This document shows positions 25,541 to 49,722 of a DNA stretch of 64,000 nucleotides, in pieces. Each line of letters begins with the position of its first letter. Position 1 is the first letter of the stretch. The notes beneath the pieces are model-generated. The model saw nothing but the letters and a program-made list of their open reading frames with translations. It searched no databases and was not told the DNA's origin. The position numbers and the translations under genes were made by a program. Source of the DNA: Myrica gale (taxonomy: Eukaryota; Streptophyta; Magnoliopsida; Fagales; Myricaceae); the NCBI GenBank assembly GCA_963930655.1, contig OZ005621.1, positions 3,583,001 to 3,647,000 of the forward strand, given 5' to 3'.

Positions 25541-28500
25541 TCAGATTGCTGAAGCGGGCTTAACCTTCTCCAGCAGGAATTGAAGTATATGTTCACGTTT
25601 CCAGTTGTCAATCCTGAGACAAGATATTCCAGTAAGACAAGTTATTAGAACTTCAACGGATGCAAAGCAAAAGACCGAAGATAGAACTAAATCTACAATT
25701 CTTACTGCGACTCCCTTGGAAACACACAAAACCAGACCCCGATAGTTTCAGTGTCAAAATTGGATTACAGGTGTCTCAACCCAAAATGCACTGAATGGAA
25801 CCTATACTCGAATGCAACAGCCTTAACTTTTTTAACGTATTAGTTTCAGGTATCTACCAATCTTGGGTCAAGGCAAGAGCTTTGCTTCATCCAGACATAC
25901 TATGCAAATATGGAATGGTAAGGATATGGACACCAGACTCATCCACAATGGTACAAAGTTCAGGTAGCTACCATTGTCGGCTTGAGGCAAGACCTATTCT
26001 ATTTTGACCCCTCAATTTGGCCTACCATAATTGCCATGACAAGATTAAGGATATGTCTAACCAGGGACTCTGGATGGGCGGAATTTGGAAAACAAACATT
26101 TCTGAAACTTGGACACATGCCAGAAAGACACCATAAGCTGAGTGCCATAGAGGGCGAGTATATGGTACATGGGCAGGATAAACGGGGGATGAATGAATGG
26201 GGAAGGGTTGTGACCGAGCTGCTAGTCATTATACATCTTCCAGTTCTAAAAAATTTCAGCATCACTCCGTTCAATCAGGTGAACCAAATCTGTCCACCCA
26301 AATTTCTATCCATCCAATGGTGAGACCAGAGCTTAGAAGTTATCACCTACTAAAAGGAACTAACCTTATGGTTTCCTTGTGTTGGCCTGCATCATCCAGC
26401 ATGATCAGCTTTGGTGGAGAATTGAAAATATATTGAACTTTAACTGAAGGGAACCGATCCTTCTCTTCTTCAATGAAGCCCACAACTTCGGGATAGAACA
26501 CCAGTTTCCGCATGCATACCTCTAGTACAGCACCAGAATAGCTAACCTGCAGTTCCACAGAGTCAAATATAGAATCCTTTGTCTTTCGTTGTAATGAATG
26601 AATGGAGGTATAAATTCAACAGATTTCTCAAGACTGGATCTATCAACCACTCCCCTACCTCTCCAAAAGTCAATTTCCTTTCTATTTTATTTTTTTACTC
26701 TACTGAAAAGGCCACAGATGGAACATGACGCAAGTAAAGATATTGCATGTTGGAACCTGATGCATGTAAAGTCAAGAAAATTTCAAAGAGGTTGTGGGTT
26801 GGAACATGATGCATGTGGGTCACTTTGGGACAGTGATATTGATAGGTCTAGAAGAGTATGGCTCCTGCTAGAAAGACAGCCATGTTGCACAGCAGCTTTA
26901 TGTATCAAGTGTTCTAGTCTGTCTATGAATAAATGTTAATGGCCTGATGAATTGCCAATCGTGGCAAAGAACAAAAATCCTGCCACATCATGGAACATTT
27001 GGAAGCTATTGTTGTATTCTTAAGATGAAAATGCCTGCAAAAATTTAAATCTATGGCAAAGACCTTATCAGGGTCTACAAAAGGGTCCAGAAAGATTCAT
27101 TCAAGAAAAAAGTTTGTTCTGTGCCTAGGAAGGAGCAGAAAGTTCCCATCTTCTATAGGACAGCCAAATACAATGATTTTTTTTTTGTTGCATCTTTAAG
27201 ATCAATTTACGAATTTTCATCGAAGGTCCTTGTCACTTACAAAGTGGAAAATTTAAATCTATGTTTAGTGCTCAGAAATTTAAAAAGAAAACAAAAAAGA
27301 GTGTCCTGAACAAGAATTGAGGCCTAGTGACTTATACCCTCTACCTGACAGATTAACCTGTTATTTTATCCTCATCCATGTCCAACGAATCCTCTGTCTT
27401 TTTTACAGTCTTAGATTAGAAAAAGCGAGAGGAGAGGAAGTAGATTTCAGAAGATACCAAGCGTTAAGCACACTTTTTAGCTTCTAGAATATATCCTATC
27501 TGGAGATATTATCCATACCTTGCTCATAGAATCATCGGAATCCTCTGTGCAACACTTCAAACAGTCTGATACCAAATCTACAACAAAATTGGACTTTAGC
27601 ATAAAGCAGCATATAAAAATCTAGTACATGCAGAACTCCAAGGCCAAATTAAAGTCAAGACAAATATGCAAATGTTGAGGAACAAACTAATCAATGGATC
27701 AATAAAAGTAAGTAACCTCCCTCATACAAGGCATTCACATGCCATCTCATATTGTCTAGTCAACTTACATGTTCAAATATGTACACTGCACATACACTAT
27801 AGAGTCACTAGCACTAATCGTTAAGATTTTATTGCAATTCCTTCAGTCTGCTTAAGGACAAAGCATTTTCTGTTTCACAAACACAGAGCCTTAAGGTCTC
27901 TGCATTATGGCTATATATTACTTCAAAATTCTTCACACTTCAACTTAAGTCCAACAAAACCTAGCAGAACTCATTATCATCACACGAAAAACACACTGAA
28001 ATGCTGGAAAATAAATCATAAGAACACCCAATATATGAAGCTATCATTCAACTAAAATAATTTTTATCTGCACTTTCCTTTCTCAAGATCAAGCGAAACA
28101 CTTTCAACCGCAGTATTCAAGACCCAGATGGAAAAATATCCAAAGAAACCAAAATCAGAGAATTCACAGAACAGAGATAGCAACCCAAGACAAGACGGAA
28201 ATGGTGAATGCTTGCATACACTAAAAACACAAACAAGTGCCTGAAATTCCAAGGCTAAATCAAGCATAACCTTCACCCCCACAACGTGAAAATCCAGAAA
28301 ATAAGATGAATAATAATCAACAGAAAAATATTCAAAACCAGAAACCACATTATTACAAGCAACGAACACATCAGACATTAACTAGCATTCCACTACCCGG
28401 AAAGAAAAGAAAAGAATAACAATTATCCGATTCCAACTCTAAACTAAAATCAGATAAACCGTCACACCACAAAATGGAAAACCCAGTGAAAGCGAATAAC

Positions 28501-28666
28501 CTTGGTCCTTCACATACTCAGCGAAAGCGTTGCAATCAGAGCAAAGAGCAAGTCCCGAAAAACCCAGATCCTCGCATTCCCTTGAGCTCAGTTGGTCTTT
28601 TGCGCTACCCAAAGGTACCACGGCAATAAGCAGAGCCACAGTACAGATACAGACCAACAATCCCAT
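25541..28666 (-). CDS. SELENOF: SELENOF/Sep15-family ER protein (Cys/Arg form without selenocysteine)
   Basis: Four coding exons: 28666-28501, 27577-27519, 26546-26365 and 25613-25541, giving 159 aa. The start at 28666 was chosen because it opens a signal peptide (MGLLVCICTVALLIAVVPLG); a longer in-frame extension upstream is not hydrophobic. The mature part has the Cys-rich domain (C31, C42, C45, C61, C64, C65) that in animals binds UDP-glucose:glycoprotein glucosyltransferase. The thioredoxin-like domain follows: AVLEVCMRKLVFYPEVVGFI, then PPKLIMLDDAGQHKETIRID. The animal redox motif Cys-Gly-Sec is Cys86-Met87-Arg88 here, so the redox pair is gone. It probably acts in the ER lumen in glycoprotein quality control without oxidoreductase activity. 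I recall the same form in Arabidopsis At1g05720. Confidence 0.9.
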
Positions 28667-29167
28667 CACCCTTTCCGTCTCTGTGCTGCGTCGAGAACTC
28701 TCCCAGTTACTCTTCCAGTTCCCAAGGACCCGATGATGGTCAAAATCTTTGAGAGACCGCAGGATGCCGTTTCTAAAGGAGAGTACCAAAAACGGCGACG
28801 CGAGCCTGCCGTTTTATGTTGTAGTCAGTATAAGATGTCGATCTCTGTGGGTCTAGCATACGTGTCATTCAACTTCCCCAAAAATATTAGTGGGGCGAAT
28901 ATCTCGTGGCAAGTGCGCACCGCACCGAATTTCTCCTTTAATTTATTTGTATTTTTTCGTTTATTCTTTATAAGCCATTTACCAATAATCTTTTTCCGAT
29001 ATTGTAAATAAATCTTTAGATTTTTTTCTAAATAGTTTTAAGATTTGATTCCATGTTTATATATGTCCCCACGTGTGTGTATATATATATATACACACAT
29101 CATAGCCAAGGAAAAAACTGGAAACTTGTTTGCTGTGGTTGATTCTGTTCATAGACTTTTGAATTCA

Positions 29168-29339
29168 ATGTTTGTTTCTCTAAAATTTGGAGTATGAAAA
29201 TTTCCAGCAAAATAAATACACTCTAAAATTTTTAACTTTTACACTACACACTTTACTTTTTACAAACTCTAATAAATCTTAATAAAGTAAAGATTCATTA
29301 AATTTCAAAAATATTTTTCAAAATTTTGACAAACAAACC
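29168..29339. mobile_element. MITE, family A, copy 4
   Basis: A 172-bp element bounded by ATGTTTGTTTCTCTAAAATT and an inverse end reading TTTTGACAAACAAACC. The interior TTTAACTTTTACAC and AATAAAGTAAAGATTC are shared nearly exactly with copy 5 at 46813-46991. Confidence 0.8.
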
Positions 29340-29463
29340 TACTCTATATACAGGGGGTTTATCCCCTGTCAGTGTTCCTTCGGACACACTCAATTTAGGC
29401 TTGCTCGCTTTTCATAGCCTTTGAGCTCACGCTTGAGGACCTCGTGTTTTTTCTTAGGAGAAT

Positions 29464-29555
29464 GTTGGGCATCCCGCCCACACGTCCTGCTGGCCAACGT
29501 GGAGGTGGGGCCCCACTTCCACGTCAGCCAGCGGGACGTGGGCGGGATGCCCAAC
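29464..29555. repeat. Near-perfect 92-bp inverted repeat (hairpin)
   Basis: The arms start GTTGGGCATCCCGCCCAC and meet at GGGGCCCC. About 44 of 46 positions on each arm can pair, with a small bulge and a few mismatches. It is GC-rich in an AT-rich spacer. It could be the core of a foldback transposon or a small-RNA-producing hairpin; no mature miRNA was recognised. Confidence 0.85.
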
Positions 29556-29766
29556 CTTTCCCTTTTTCTTATATACTCGTATAGATTTATTACTAACCCT
29601 CGGTACAATTTCTATTGCAAATATAATTTTTCTTGTTTTCAATAAAACCTGTCTTGATTAAAAAAAAAAACTCAACTAGCTGGATCAAAACTCAAACAGG
29701 TAGCTAGCTTTATTGTGCTGAATTATTTACATAGTACTCTGTTCATCTTTTGTCTTTTTCTTTTTT

Positions 29767-32615
29767 CTAAGTTGTCTCCGTTCTTGGAAGCAGCTCCGTC
29801 TCTTCATCTCTTTTCTTATCTAAAATAATAGTTGGGATTCCACCTTTAGATAGCTCAGCTTCTTCCTCCTTGTATTTCTCGCTAACCTCTTCCAAGGGCT
29901 TATAGGTATAAAACGAAGCACATACCACATAATATAAGAGGTTTATGGCTTGGACTCCACTAACAAGCCAGTAGTAGTGCTCCAATCTTCCTCTGTTGAG
30001 GTTCCGATCAGGCAGCCAGTTGCTTTTCTGGCCAGAGTACCTATGAACTAGAGATACAATTAGTGTGCCTACGTAATTTCCCATTGATATTGCTATCCAG
30101 TAAAGAGCTGCGGCTGTGCTTCTCATGCTTTCGGGTGATTGATCGTAAAGAAACTCCATGTGACCGACAGACATGAAGACTTCAGCTATCCCATTAAGGC
30201 AAAACTGAGGTACCAACCAAAACACACTTACGGGGATGGTCGCTTTCGGATCATCTAGTAAGTTGTGATTTGCAGCCACTGCCTTTCTTTTGATCTCGAC
30301 AAAGGATGCAACGACTGTGGCAAGAATGCTTACCGTAAGGCCTACACCCATCCTTTGCAGGCAGGTGATGCCTGCTGGGTTTCTAGTGAAACGACGAGCA
30401 AAGGGTACAAAGAGGCGATCATAGAGAACAAGGCCACTGAGCATGGTTACGACGCTAAAGATGGACAAGGTGGCTGGAGGGATTTCGAAGGAGTGGGAGA
30501 GGTGACGATCCATAGTCCGAGCCTGTTGGATAGTGAAGCTATGCTGGTGTGAGGAAGAGGCGACGAGTAGAATTCCGGCTGCCCATATGGGAAGCATTCG
30601 GATAATGGATTTTAACTCCTCGACTCGGTGGACAGTGGCCAGCCTCCACAAATTGGGTTGCTTTGAATCTCTTGCATCGGCATCTGTTACTACTGCAGCT
30701 TTATCAAACCACCTGCACGCGCATGCAGCAGTTTAAACATTCAATTGATACGATACGCAAAGACCCCAACTTATTAGAGTCAGTATTCTTAGTTGAAGTC
30801 ACTTTTTAAAACATGCTTAGAATTTGCAGTGAAATTCTTGAAATTGCTTACTTAAATTGATTTGTATGTAGAAGCCTTCCATGCAAAGAAATAGAAGCAT
30901 CGAGCTCTCTATTTTCATACAAGAGTGCAGCCTCTGCTGGGACCGTTTCTTTCCTCTTTTTCGCGGCTGCAACTATTACCTGAGCCAATCTAAGCAAGGG
31001 GCTACCCCCTGGCTTTACTCTATTGTAAAGAGGCGAACCCACCATAAAGGCTACAAGTGACAAGGCCATGCCTATGGTTGGGACTCCAAAACCCCAGCCC
31101 CAACCCACGTTATCTTGGATGTAAACCACGACAACAAGGGCACTTAGTGAGGCCATTCCCATGCTAAAATAGTACCAATTAAAGAAGTTCCAACTTCGAG
31201 CTGCCACACTTGATTTGGCCATGTCAAATTGATCCGCAGCAAACGTAACGACGCAAGGCCTAATGCCGCCAGAGCCAAGAGACGTAAGGAGGAGAGAGAT
31301 GTAGAGGATCCAAAGCTGCAATGCTGACGCTTCCTTGCAGTTCTGTTGAGTTGGGCAAGGTGGAGGGCGGAGCATTGGAAGCACTGCTGATAAAGTGATG
31401 CAAACCAATCCCTGCGAGAGAAGAATTCAAATTGTTCTACGCAAGCGCTTGTATAACCAAGCATGACTATCGGATAAAATACGATCGGGAATCTAAAAAC
31501 AAAGATGCGTATTGCCTTGTGTGTTCATAGGGATCAGACAGACATACCAGTTCATAGATGATGGAACCGACCATGATGGTCCAAAACCGGCCGGCAAAGG
31601 AGTCGGCAATTAAAGCACCAATCAATGGCGTGAAGCTGGCAGTACCACCGAAGTTGGTCAGGGTGTTGGAGGCCTGTACCAGCGGCATGTTTAGCTCTTG
31701 TGTCAGATACGTTATCATGTTGGAGTGGAAACCTGTTGTGGCGAATCTGTCGCATATTTCGTTTGCTGTGAAACGTGGCGAAAGGAAAGAATAGTTAATG
31801 CACGCACTTCACTCGTGAATTTCTTGGTAAGCTAGCCAGGACGACGTTATTACCAAGGTCAGAGCATTGCTATTCCAAACACATATATACAAGCAGTACT
31901 GAAGAGAACTTTTCTATTGACGTTAGGTTTTTAGTAATTTCCAATTAGAAGAATAAAAGTTCTTGCTAGTTTCTTTCTCTGGGTTAGGTGGATTTAAAAG
32001 TATTCTTCATGAAGCAAAATCCAAAGAGCACACTAATTAAGCTTAAGCGGGTTCCATGTAGAGAATCTGTAAACACTCCCTCAAGATGAGTCGACCCAGG
32101 ACCTGTCTTCTTCTCATAGACGTAATGGTCACACTATATTGTGGGACTACTGGTCTTCCACTATCTTAATTATACAACTAAATATTTGAGGCCGGAAAGC
32201 CAATGCAGCCATCGGCTCTCTCTTTTGCATACGCCCCTTTTACCTTTTCAAAATGATACTCCTCAAGGAAATTGTGAGAAGACTTTTGGTGAACACCCGA
32301 ATCAGAAACAGGTCTCTATTGGTGAACGAAGAGATAGATCATGGGTAATTTGAGTAGAAAAAGTTCTCAATGACTCGAGAAGATCTTGGATACATTAATA
32401 TATAGGTGAGAGTTCCTTTAAGTTTAAAACATCATCACGATGAAGACCAAAAAGTGGAAAAGACAGTTGCCTAATAATCTGAACAAGAACATTGAAATGC
32501 AAACCATACCGAGGATGAATGACATTGTTCTGATTCCTCCAAGCTGCTGCTTCTTTTCTTCCTCTGTCTTCTCCAGCTTCTCATGATCAACCATGTTCTC
32601 TCTGTCCAACTCCAT
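29767..32615 (-). CDS. NPF3.1: NPF3.1-like proton-coupled transporter (NRT1/PTR family)
   Basis: Four exons: 32615-32510, 31765-31548, 31411-30852 and 30712-29767, giving 609 aa, the usual NPF length with 12 predicted membrane segments. Family marks: NTLTNFGGTASFTPLIGALI, SFAGRFWTI, LGSGGIRPCVVTFAADQFD, WNFFNWYYFSMG, the central loop, VHRVEELKSIIRMLPIWAAG, MEFLYDQSPESMRSTAAALY and GNYVGTLIVSLVHR, then NWLPDRNLNRGRLEHYYW. The protein matches Arabidopsis NPF3.1 (At1g68570) best of the subfamilies I remember. NPF3.1 carries nitrate, nitrite or gibberellin in published work, so the substrate here is inferred. The proton-coupling ExxER motif reads E38-I-C-D41-R42, an Asp replacing Glu; Arabidopsis NPF3.1 also departs from it. 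The C-terminal tail is charged and cytosolic. Confidence 0.92.
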
Positions 32616-34770
32616 GTGTGGTTAATTTTCAGATGCAAAAGGGAAGTCTTTTTTTTCTAGATGCAAAAGGGAAGTCACAAGAGGAGATAATATATATGGA
32701 TGGGCAATTGGATTGAGGAACTAAGGAGAGAGTGAAGAGGCAGGTTAATAAAGAGAGGTGGGACCCACAAATTGTCTCCATTGCTATGAGATGTGGTGTG
32801 TACTGTCTTAAATATATATCTATGTTTGTTCTATTTGAGGTTGTGTTTATTACAATTAATGACACGGTCACACGGGTTCTGCATGTTCAAGAGAAGAGAT
32901 TCTGTTTACTGCCTAACCTTGTCTGTTTTATGAAGGTTAGACATGGGAGGCCGTGGCTTTCTTTCTTCTTCAAAAGGGGGACTGTTATGGTGTATATGTA
33001 TCGTACGAAACACATAACGTGAGGAATCTTGATAAAATGGCAAGAATAAGAAGACAAAAGCGTTACTCTCAAACCCATCCAGAGTTTCACATGTAGCCTT
33101 TACGGGTAGGTTATGGTCCTCTGTGGTTAGAAGAAGTGTCTGAGCCCCTGAGGTCTCGGTTCTTGTTCAGAAGTAAATAGGGTAGGTAAAAGATCATGGA
33201 TTAGAGACGTCTCTGTTTCTGATATATATTTTTTAGCACAGCTCTGTCTCTGCCTTGGGCGAATGCCCACTGACATGTACTGAAAGCTTAGGATTTATGG
33301 ATCAACCGAATCAAACTTCAGCGTGTAGGATCTGAACGAAGGCTTACATTAAATCAGTCTTTCATAGCCAAATGGGAAGAAATAAGAAAACGAAAACGGT
33401 CTTAATTATATCAAGAGAGCACATGCTCAAGAACTAGAGTAGACAATGGAGTCAAGAATCCGTATTAGTATCCTCCGCGATTTCTCCATTTAAATTACAT
33501 TATACAATTTAGAGAAAATACAATAAACAAATCTTATTGTATTTAATAATATCTGTATAAAATTTGAGGTAGTATGGACTCTATAATATTAAATATTTAT
33601 TATGTCTATTTTTTTTCCGAATTACATTATTATAATCTGATGTCATAGTAATTATTAACCGAAACTACCTTTATTTATGAGCTGTAAGGGACATGTACAG
33701 TTTCATTTCTAAAGTTAGCGATAATGACACGAAATTCTTGAGACTTTCAAGAATAAGCTAACGATAATCGGACAGCCGAAAGAATTAAAAAGTTAATGAT
33801 ATTTTATATAATAGTGGAGATCGATATCTTCAAAGCTTGAGAAAGAGAGCATCAATCATCAATGGGCTCTCCAATCATGCATGCTCAACCCACCCCTCTC
33901 TCTCTCTCTTCTTATTTTTTTGCTAAGGAGAGATATCCTTTGCTCTTTCGTTCACTCTGCAGATTGATGTGCGCCGTTGAATTTAGAACTATGGGCGGCA
34001 ACTTCTCACGTTGCGCTACACTCCACCGCTGAAGACTCCCAATCAAACATCTAGTTATGATTAGCATCTCAAAGAGTCAAAGACAGCCACATTAAACGCA
34101 AGCAATCGTATAACAAAGGAATTATATGAGATGGTGGGACCCAAGAAATGGGAAATTCCGAATGCGAGCAAATGTCTCTTTAAAGTCCAATCATGTGATT
34201 TTGGTCAGAGTAATCCACAGGATGACGTCCCCTCTTACGTGAACTGGATCAGAGATTAAAAATACTTATATATCATTTATTTGCTGGCGGGATAGATTCA
34301 TAAAAGAAAATAAATTCATTGAGTAGGGAATGTCCATGGTAATTTTATGCCCCATGCCCTAAGACCACAGTAACTAAAACCCTTTTGAGTATCAACCGAA
34401 GCTATTGCACCAATTGTTGGCCAACTGATGCTAACTACTAGAAACACTCCCAAGGCCAAACCAATGTATTTACAACACTCAACTTTCAAATCAGTAGAAT
34501 ACAGAAGATAAAAGTGGGAAGCACATATATGGCCCCGGCACAAGGAACTGTAAACTGAGATTTTGCCATTACATATGGAAGAGGATTGCACAAATGTACA
34601 CCGCTACTTCTCTCCTAAAGAGCCAGGGTGCGATTAGAATACAGAAGATAAAATGCCTATTGCGCCATCACAAGGAACCTTTGGCACCTCTACATTCGTG
34701 TGACCACACTACAAATACATTAGTGATTGGAAAAGGAAAGCGAAACGCGAACCTGAGGTTGCTAAAAATA
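32616..34770. other. NPF promoter side and BAGP1 3' end spacer
   Basis: The first several hundred bases above 32615 should hold the NPF leader and promoter. The part below 34770 should hold the BAGP1 3' UTR. In between (about 33180-34260) only AT-rich DNA with a CT microsatellite near 33894-33911 was seen, with no gene or clear mobile element. Confidence 0.55.
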
Positions 34771-46168
<11,398 letters not shown>

Positions 46169-46812
46169 AACGTAGAGCACGAAAACGGAACGAAATCCCA
46201 GAGCGAAAGAAAGAAAGAAACAGAGAAATTGATCAGAGGTTGGAGGGCCCTAGGGTTTCTTGTAGGGAATCGCTATGGTCCTGAGGGGTTGGGAAGGCCA
46301 TAGGCACGTTGAATTTTCAAGAAGACGGGCAATTCAGACTGTTCGGAGGGCGAGAGAGAGGAGAGAGTCAATGTTGGACCGTTGGAGCGGCATGGAGGTT
46401 GAAAATTGATTGTGTTCCCCTTGATGACAAAAATACCCTTAAGCCGGCGTCGAAATACAGGCGACTCCCTCTGAGCATATGGGAAATTTTGCTGATTGTG
46501 AGGGATGGTTTCGGATGATGAATCTTGAGAATCTTGAATTCAATATTATGAATGAACCCAACGCGTGGGAAGTTTTTCCCATTCGTGATTCAACAATTGA
46601 TCGTTTAATTTTAATTGGAGTGACTGTGTAACAGTTAGGTCGAGTTTTGAATATTTTTTATTATTGATGAAACCTATAAATGAGAACTACAAGTTGGGAA
46701 TTCAGATGGAAAAAGAGAAATATGCTAGTTCGAGGCTAGCAACCTCCAGGAAAATAGAAAGCAATTTGTCGAATCTTCTCGTACCCCCTCCGCTACCCAT
46801 TCCTTCGTCTAT

Positions 46813-46991
46813 GGGGGTGTTTGTTTACCCAAATTTTTGGGGTTCGAAATTTCCAACAAAACAAACACACTCCAAAATTTTTAACTTTTACACACACACT
46901 CTACTTTTCACAAACCCCAATAAATCTCAATAAAGTAAAGATTCCCAAAATTTTGGGAATGTTCCCCGAAATTTCCACAAACAAACACCCC
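46813..46991. mobile_element. MITE, family A, copy 5 (best preserved)
   Basis: A 179-bp element with GGGGGTGTTTGTTTACCCAA at the left and CCACAAACAAACACCCC at the right, nearly perfect inverse ends. The flanks read TAT on the left and CATAT on the right, so the target duplication is ambiguous. Confidence 0.85.
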
Positions 46992-47615
46992 ATATATCTC
47001 CTCGTACTCCTCTTAACAACTTCCAAGAATTTCGGAATACGTAACTATCTAGTTGAACGCATAAACAAAGTAAAATGCAGGTCGTGTGACTAATGGACTT
47101 GGTTTCTAACTCAACCCAAACTAACCCAGCTCTATTTAAGCTAATAAGCCCACTGGATGAACAACCCTATTCGAGCACACCGTTTCAACCAAAACAAGAG
47201 ACACGAACTCTCCAGAAACTCCAGCCTTCCTTAGCCTTCACGAACACACTTCAAACATCTTCACTCTCTCCTTCTATTCTCTTCCCTTCAAACCCTAGCT
47301 TCCGGCCAGATCCATGCTCATTTGTTACAGATTGCAAAGCGACGACAAGTTATCATTTTAAATTGACATTTCGAGTAAATCGTCATTGTCTTTTTTGCGT
47401 GATTCAAGTAAAAAAAAATTGCATTTGAGTCACCACTACGACATACTTCTAACTTGTAAAAGACCGTATTTAAGGCTGGATTGTCTGGTACTTGAATATA
47501 TGACAATTTATATATAGAACATACAACATTTTAACTAAATGATATTAATTTTTGGATATATTACAATAATTTTTTCATAATCTATCATTGCATGTAACTC
47601 ACTTTTTAAATCCAA

Positions 47616-47795
47616 GGGGCTGTTCGGTTTGTTTGTATTCTTAGGATTTTTTGAATCTTGAGAATACATAAACCGAACATGTTTTTTAACATCACCTAAA
47701 AACAACTACAGCACATATACCAATAAACTTAACATCGCCTAAAAATTCTCAAAATACAAAAAATTCTCAAAAAACTACCAAACCGAACAGCTCCC
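47616..47795. mobile_element. MITE, family B, copy 4 (best preserved)
   Basis: A 180-bp element with GGGGCTGTTCGGTTTG at the left and CAAACCGAACAGCTCCC at the right. An internal AAACCGAACATG near 47670 repeats the end motif. The G-rich tip followed by TGTTCGG resembles Tourist-like PIF/Harbinger ends, but no TTA/TAA duplication is evident. Confidence 0.8.
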
Positions 47796-49722
47796 AAGTT
47801 TCTATTCCCTAAAATTTCTACCTCAGCTGTTTCAATTGACAACTTTGTTAGGGAATATTTTGAGGGAATATATTTGGGGTTAGGCGCAAATTACAATGAA
47901 AAAGATATGGAATACGTTTGGGGCGAAAAATATATCAATTAAATACATTTCTTATTAAAAGCAGTAGATTTTAATAAATAATTATGTGGGAGAACGATAG
48001 GGGCAGGCAAATCAATTTACCTCCCCATATTCACACGAAAAATAGTTAAGGGGTGTTTGAATTTAGACTATCTCGAATAATCTCGAGATCTAAATAATTT
48101 ATATTTCAATACAAATTGTATGAAAGCCTCACACTATATATTTTCATCCCCATATTTTTGGAAGCAAAACGGGAAAATAATAATTTTTAGAAAATCAATT
48201 TAATCTCAACCAATGAAAACCAACCAGGTGTTGCAACATCGTAGGGATCTCACGCGTGTCGTCAAAAAGCGGGAAGCATACTAGTACTACAACATTTTTA
48301 GTAGCTAGGTTTATAACGTTAACTTGCAGTCCTTGGACGCCGCCGAGACTTTTGCAGTATCCCACTCTCACACTCTGGTACCTTTCTTTCAATCCCCCAT
48401 GTGCACATTCTAGGTACATGTATGAGCTTGCATGCAGCTATGGTGTGGAGTTTGGAGCTCACTCGGCTCGTTGCACTGTGTTTTTTTGGACTTTTTTCAC
48501 TCCAAGTCTTAGTTTTTTTGTTGTTGCTTGGACTCTGTATTTGAGAACGACTAGACGTAGCTTGAGATGCAATGCTAATTGCTTGTATACCAGCTTACCC
48601 ATTTCATGGAACACGTTTGTATATCAAATTTCTTCGTGCACGTATGGCTTTTCAACTTCGTAGACAGAGGACTGTGAATTGGTCATGTAATTCATTTTCT
48701 TGACCCTGGTGTCTGGTATAGCTTGACGGTGATTCCGACTAAAGAATGAGGTTGCTTTATGTTCTTGTCGGATTGTCAACCGTTGGGCAATTTTTTTTTT
48801 GTAAGAGCTCGGAATGTGAAGTTTGATATTCCTTAATCATCAACAAGAGAGAGGGGGGGGGGGGGGGGAGAGCAGTAAAACTAAATTCTTTTACGATTTA
48901 GAGCCGAACATTGGATTTGTAATCAAAAGTTTCTAGTTTTTCACAATTCCAAGTTTGGTTGTCTCTGCAACGAGAAGCAATTTTTGTTTTCCTATATTTT
49001 AAACATTTAATTCTTTTTTTTTTTCTGAATTTTTAAACATTTAATTTGATAGACAAAGAGAATGACGAAACTCCGCCAGTGTCGGGGCGTGACACAGTGT
49101 AATGCCCTCTATCTTATTTGGATTGACAATACCTCAAGAAACGTCTCGAAGAAAGTCAAATTAATAGAACTATTTTCAGTGAATAATATAATTGTGACCC
49201 AAGCTCTGCTATCTGAACATTGACAACAGAAGGTCATTTTTCTTTTGCCATTTTTCAAAATATTAATTCTATTATTGTATCTGTATAGCTGCAATAAAGT
49301 TTTGGAGTAATCATTTGATCAGAAGAAGTGTGATTCTGTACTTAAATGATATCCTTTCGTTTACACATCTCTCTGTTGATTCTGTTTTTCCTTATAAAAA
49401 ATAAATCACCGAAAACAAGTCACGCAACATGAGCATTAGAGATAAAGTCAATAAGATAATAGAATATACTTTGTCTCAATTGTTATATAGATTTGCAATT
49501 ATTCATCAGAGAAAACACCAAATGCTTAAAAACGAGATTCAAAGAAAATACGTATGCTATGTATGTAATTTTCTGGGTTGAGCTTCAAATTAGTTGTTGG
49601 GTTAAATTTCTGAAAATTGCATTTCCTAACTAAGATACTGGTTCCATCTTGTTTCAGGCTAGTTATAGAAGAAAATCTTTTTGGTGTTACAAGAAATGAG
49701 CAGAGTTTGAAACTTCTGTGGC

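Larger units (their letters stand above)
28667..29766. other. Spacer between SELENOF promoter and NPF 3' end
   Basis: It holds the SELENOF leader and promoter (just above 28667), a (TA)n tract near 29082, a family A MITE (29168-29339) and a 92-bp hairpin (29464-29555). An AATAAA at 29640 followed by A-tract at 29660-29670 looks like the tail of a retroposed transcript, but no parent was recognised. Confidence 0.55.
46169..49722. other. Divergent intergenic region between BAGP1 and the 49723 gene
   Basis: BAGP1's leader and promoter lie directly above 46168. A family A MITE (46813-46991) and a family B MITE (47616-47795) follow. The stretch 47090-47330 looks like a plant promoter and leader (pyrimidine-rich, ACCCTAGCTTCC) but no coding exon follows it. 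A G-run of about 14 lies near 48853-48868. The leader of the 49723 gene was not resolved, though it must lie below 49722. Confidence 0.5.

Noticed and set aside
28439-28789. Longer SELENOF start upstream of 28666
   Set aside because: The extension is charged and would bury the signal peptide; the Met at 28666 opens a normal one.
47093-47428. 111-codon open frame
   Set aside because: Reads like a leader translated by chance; no domain and no splice context.
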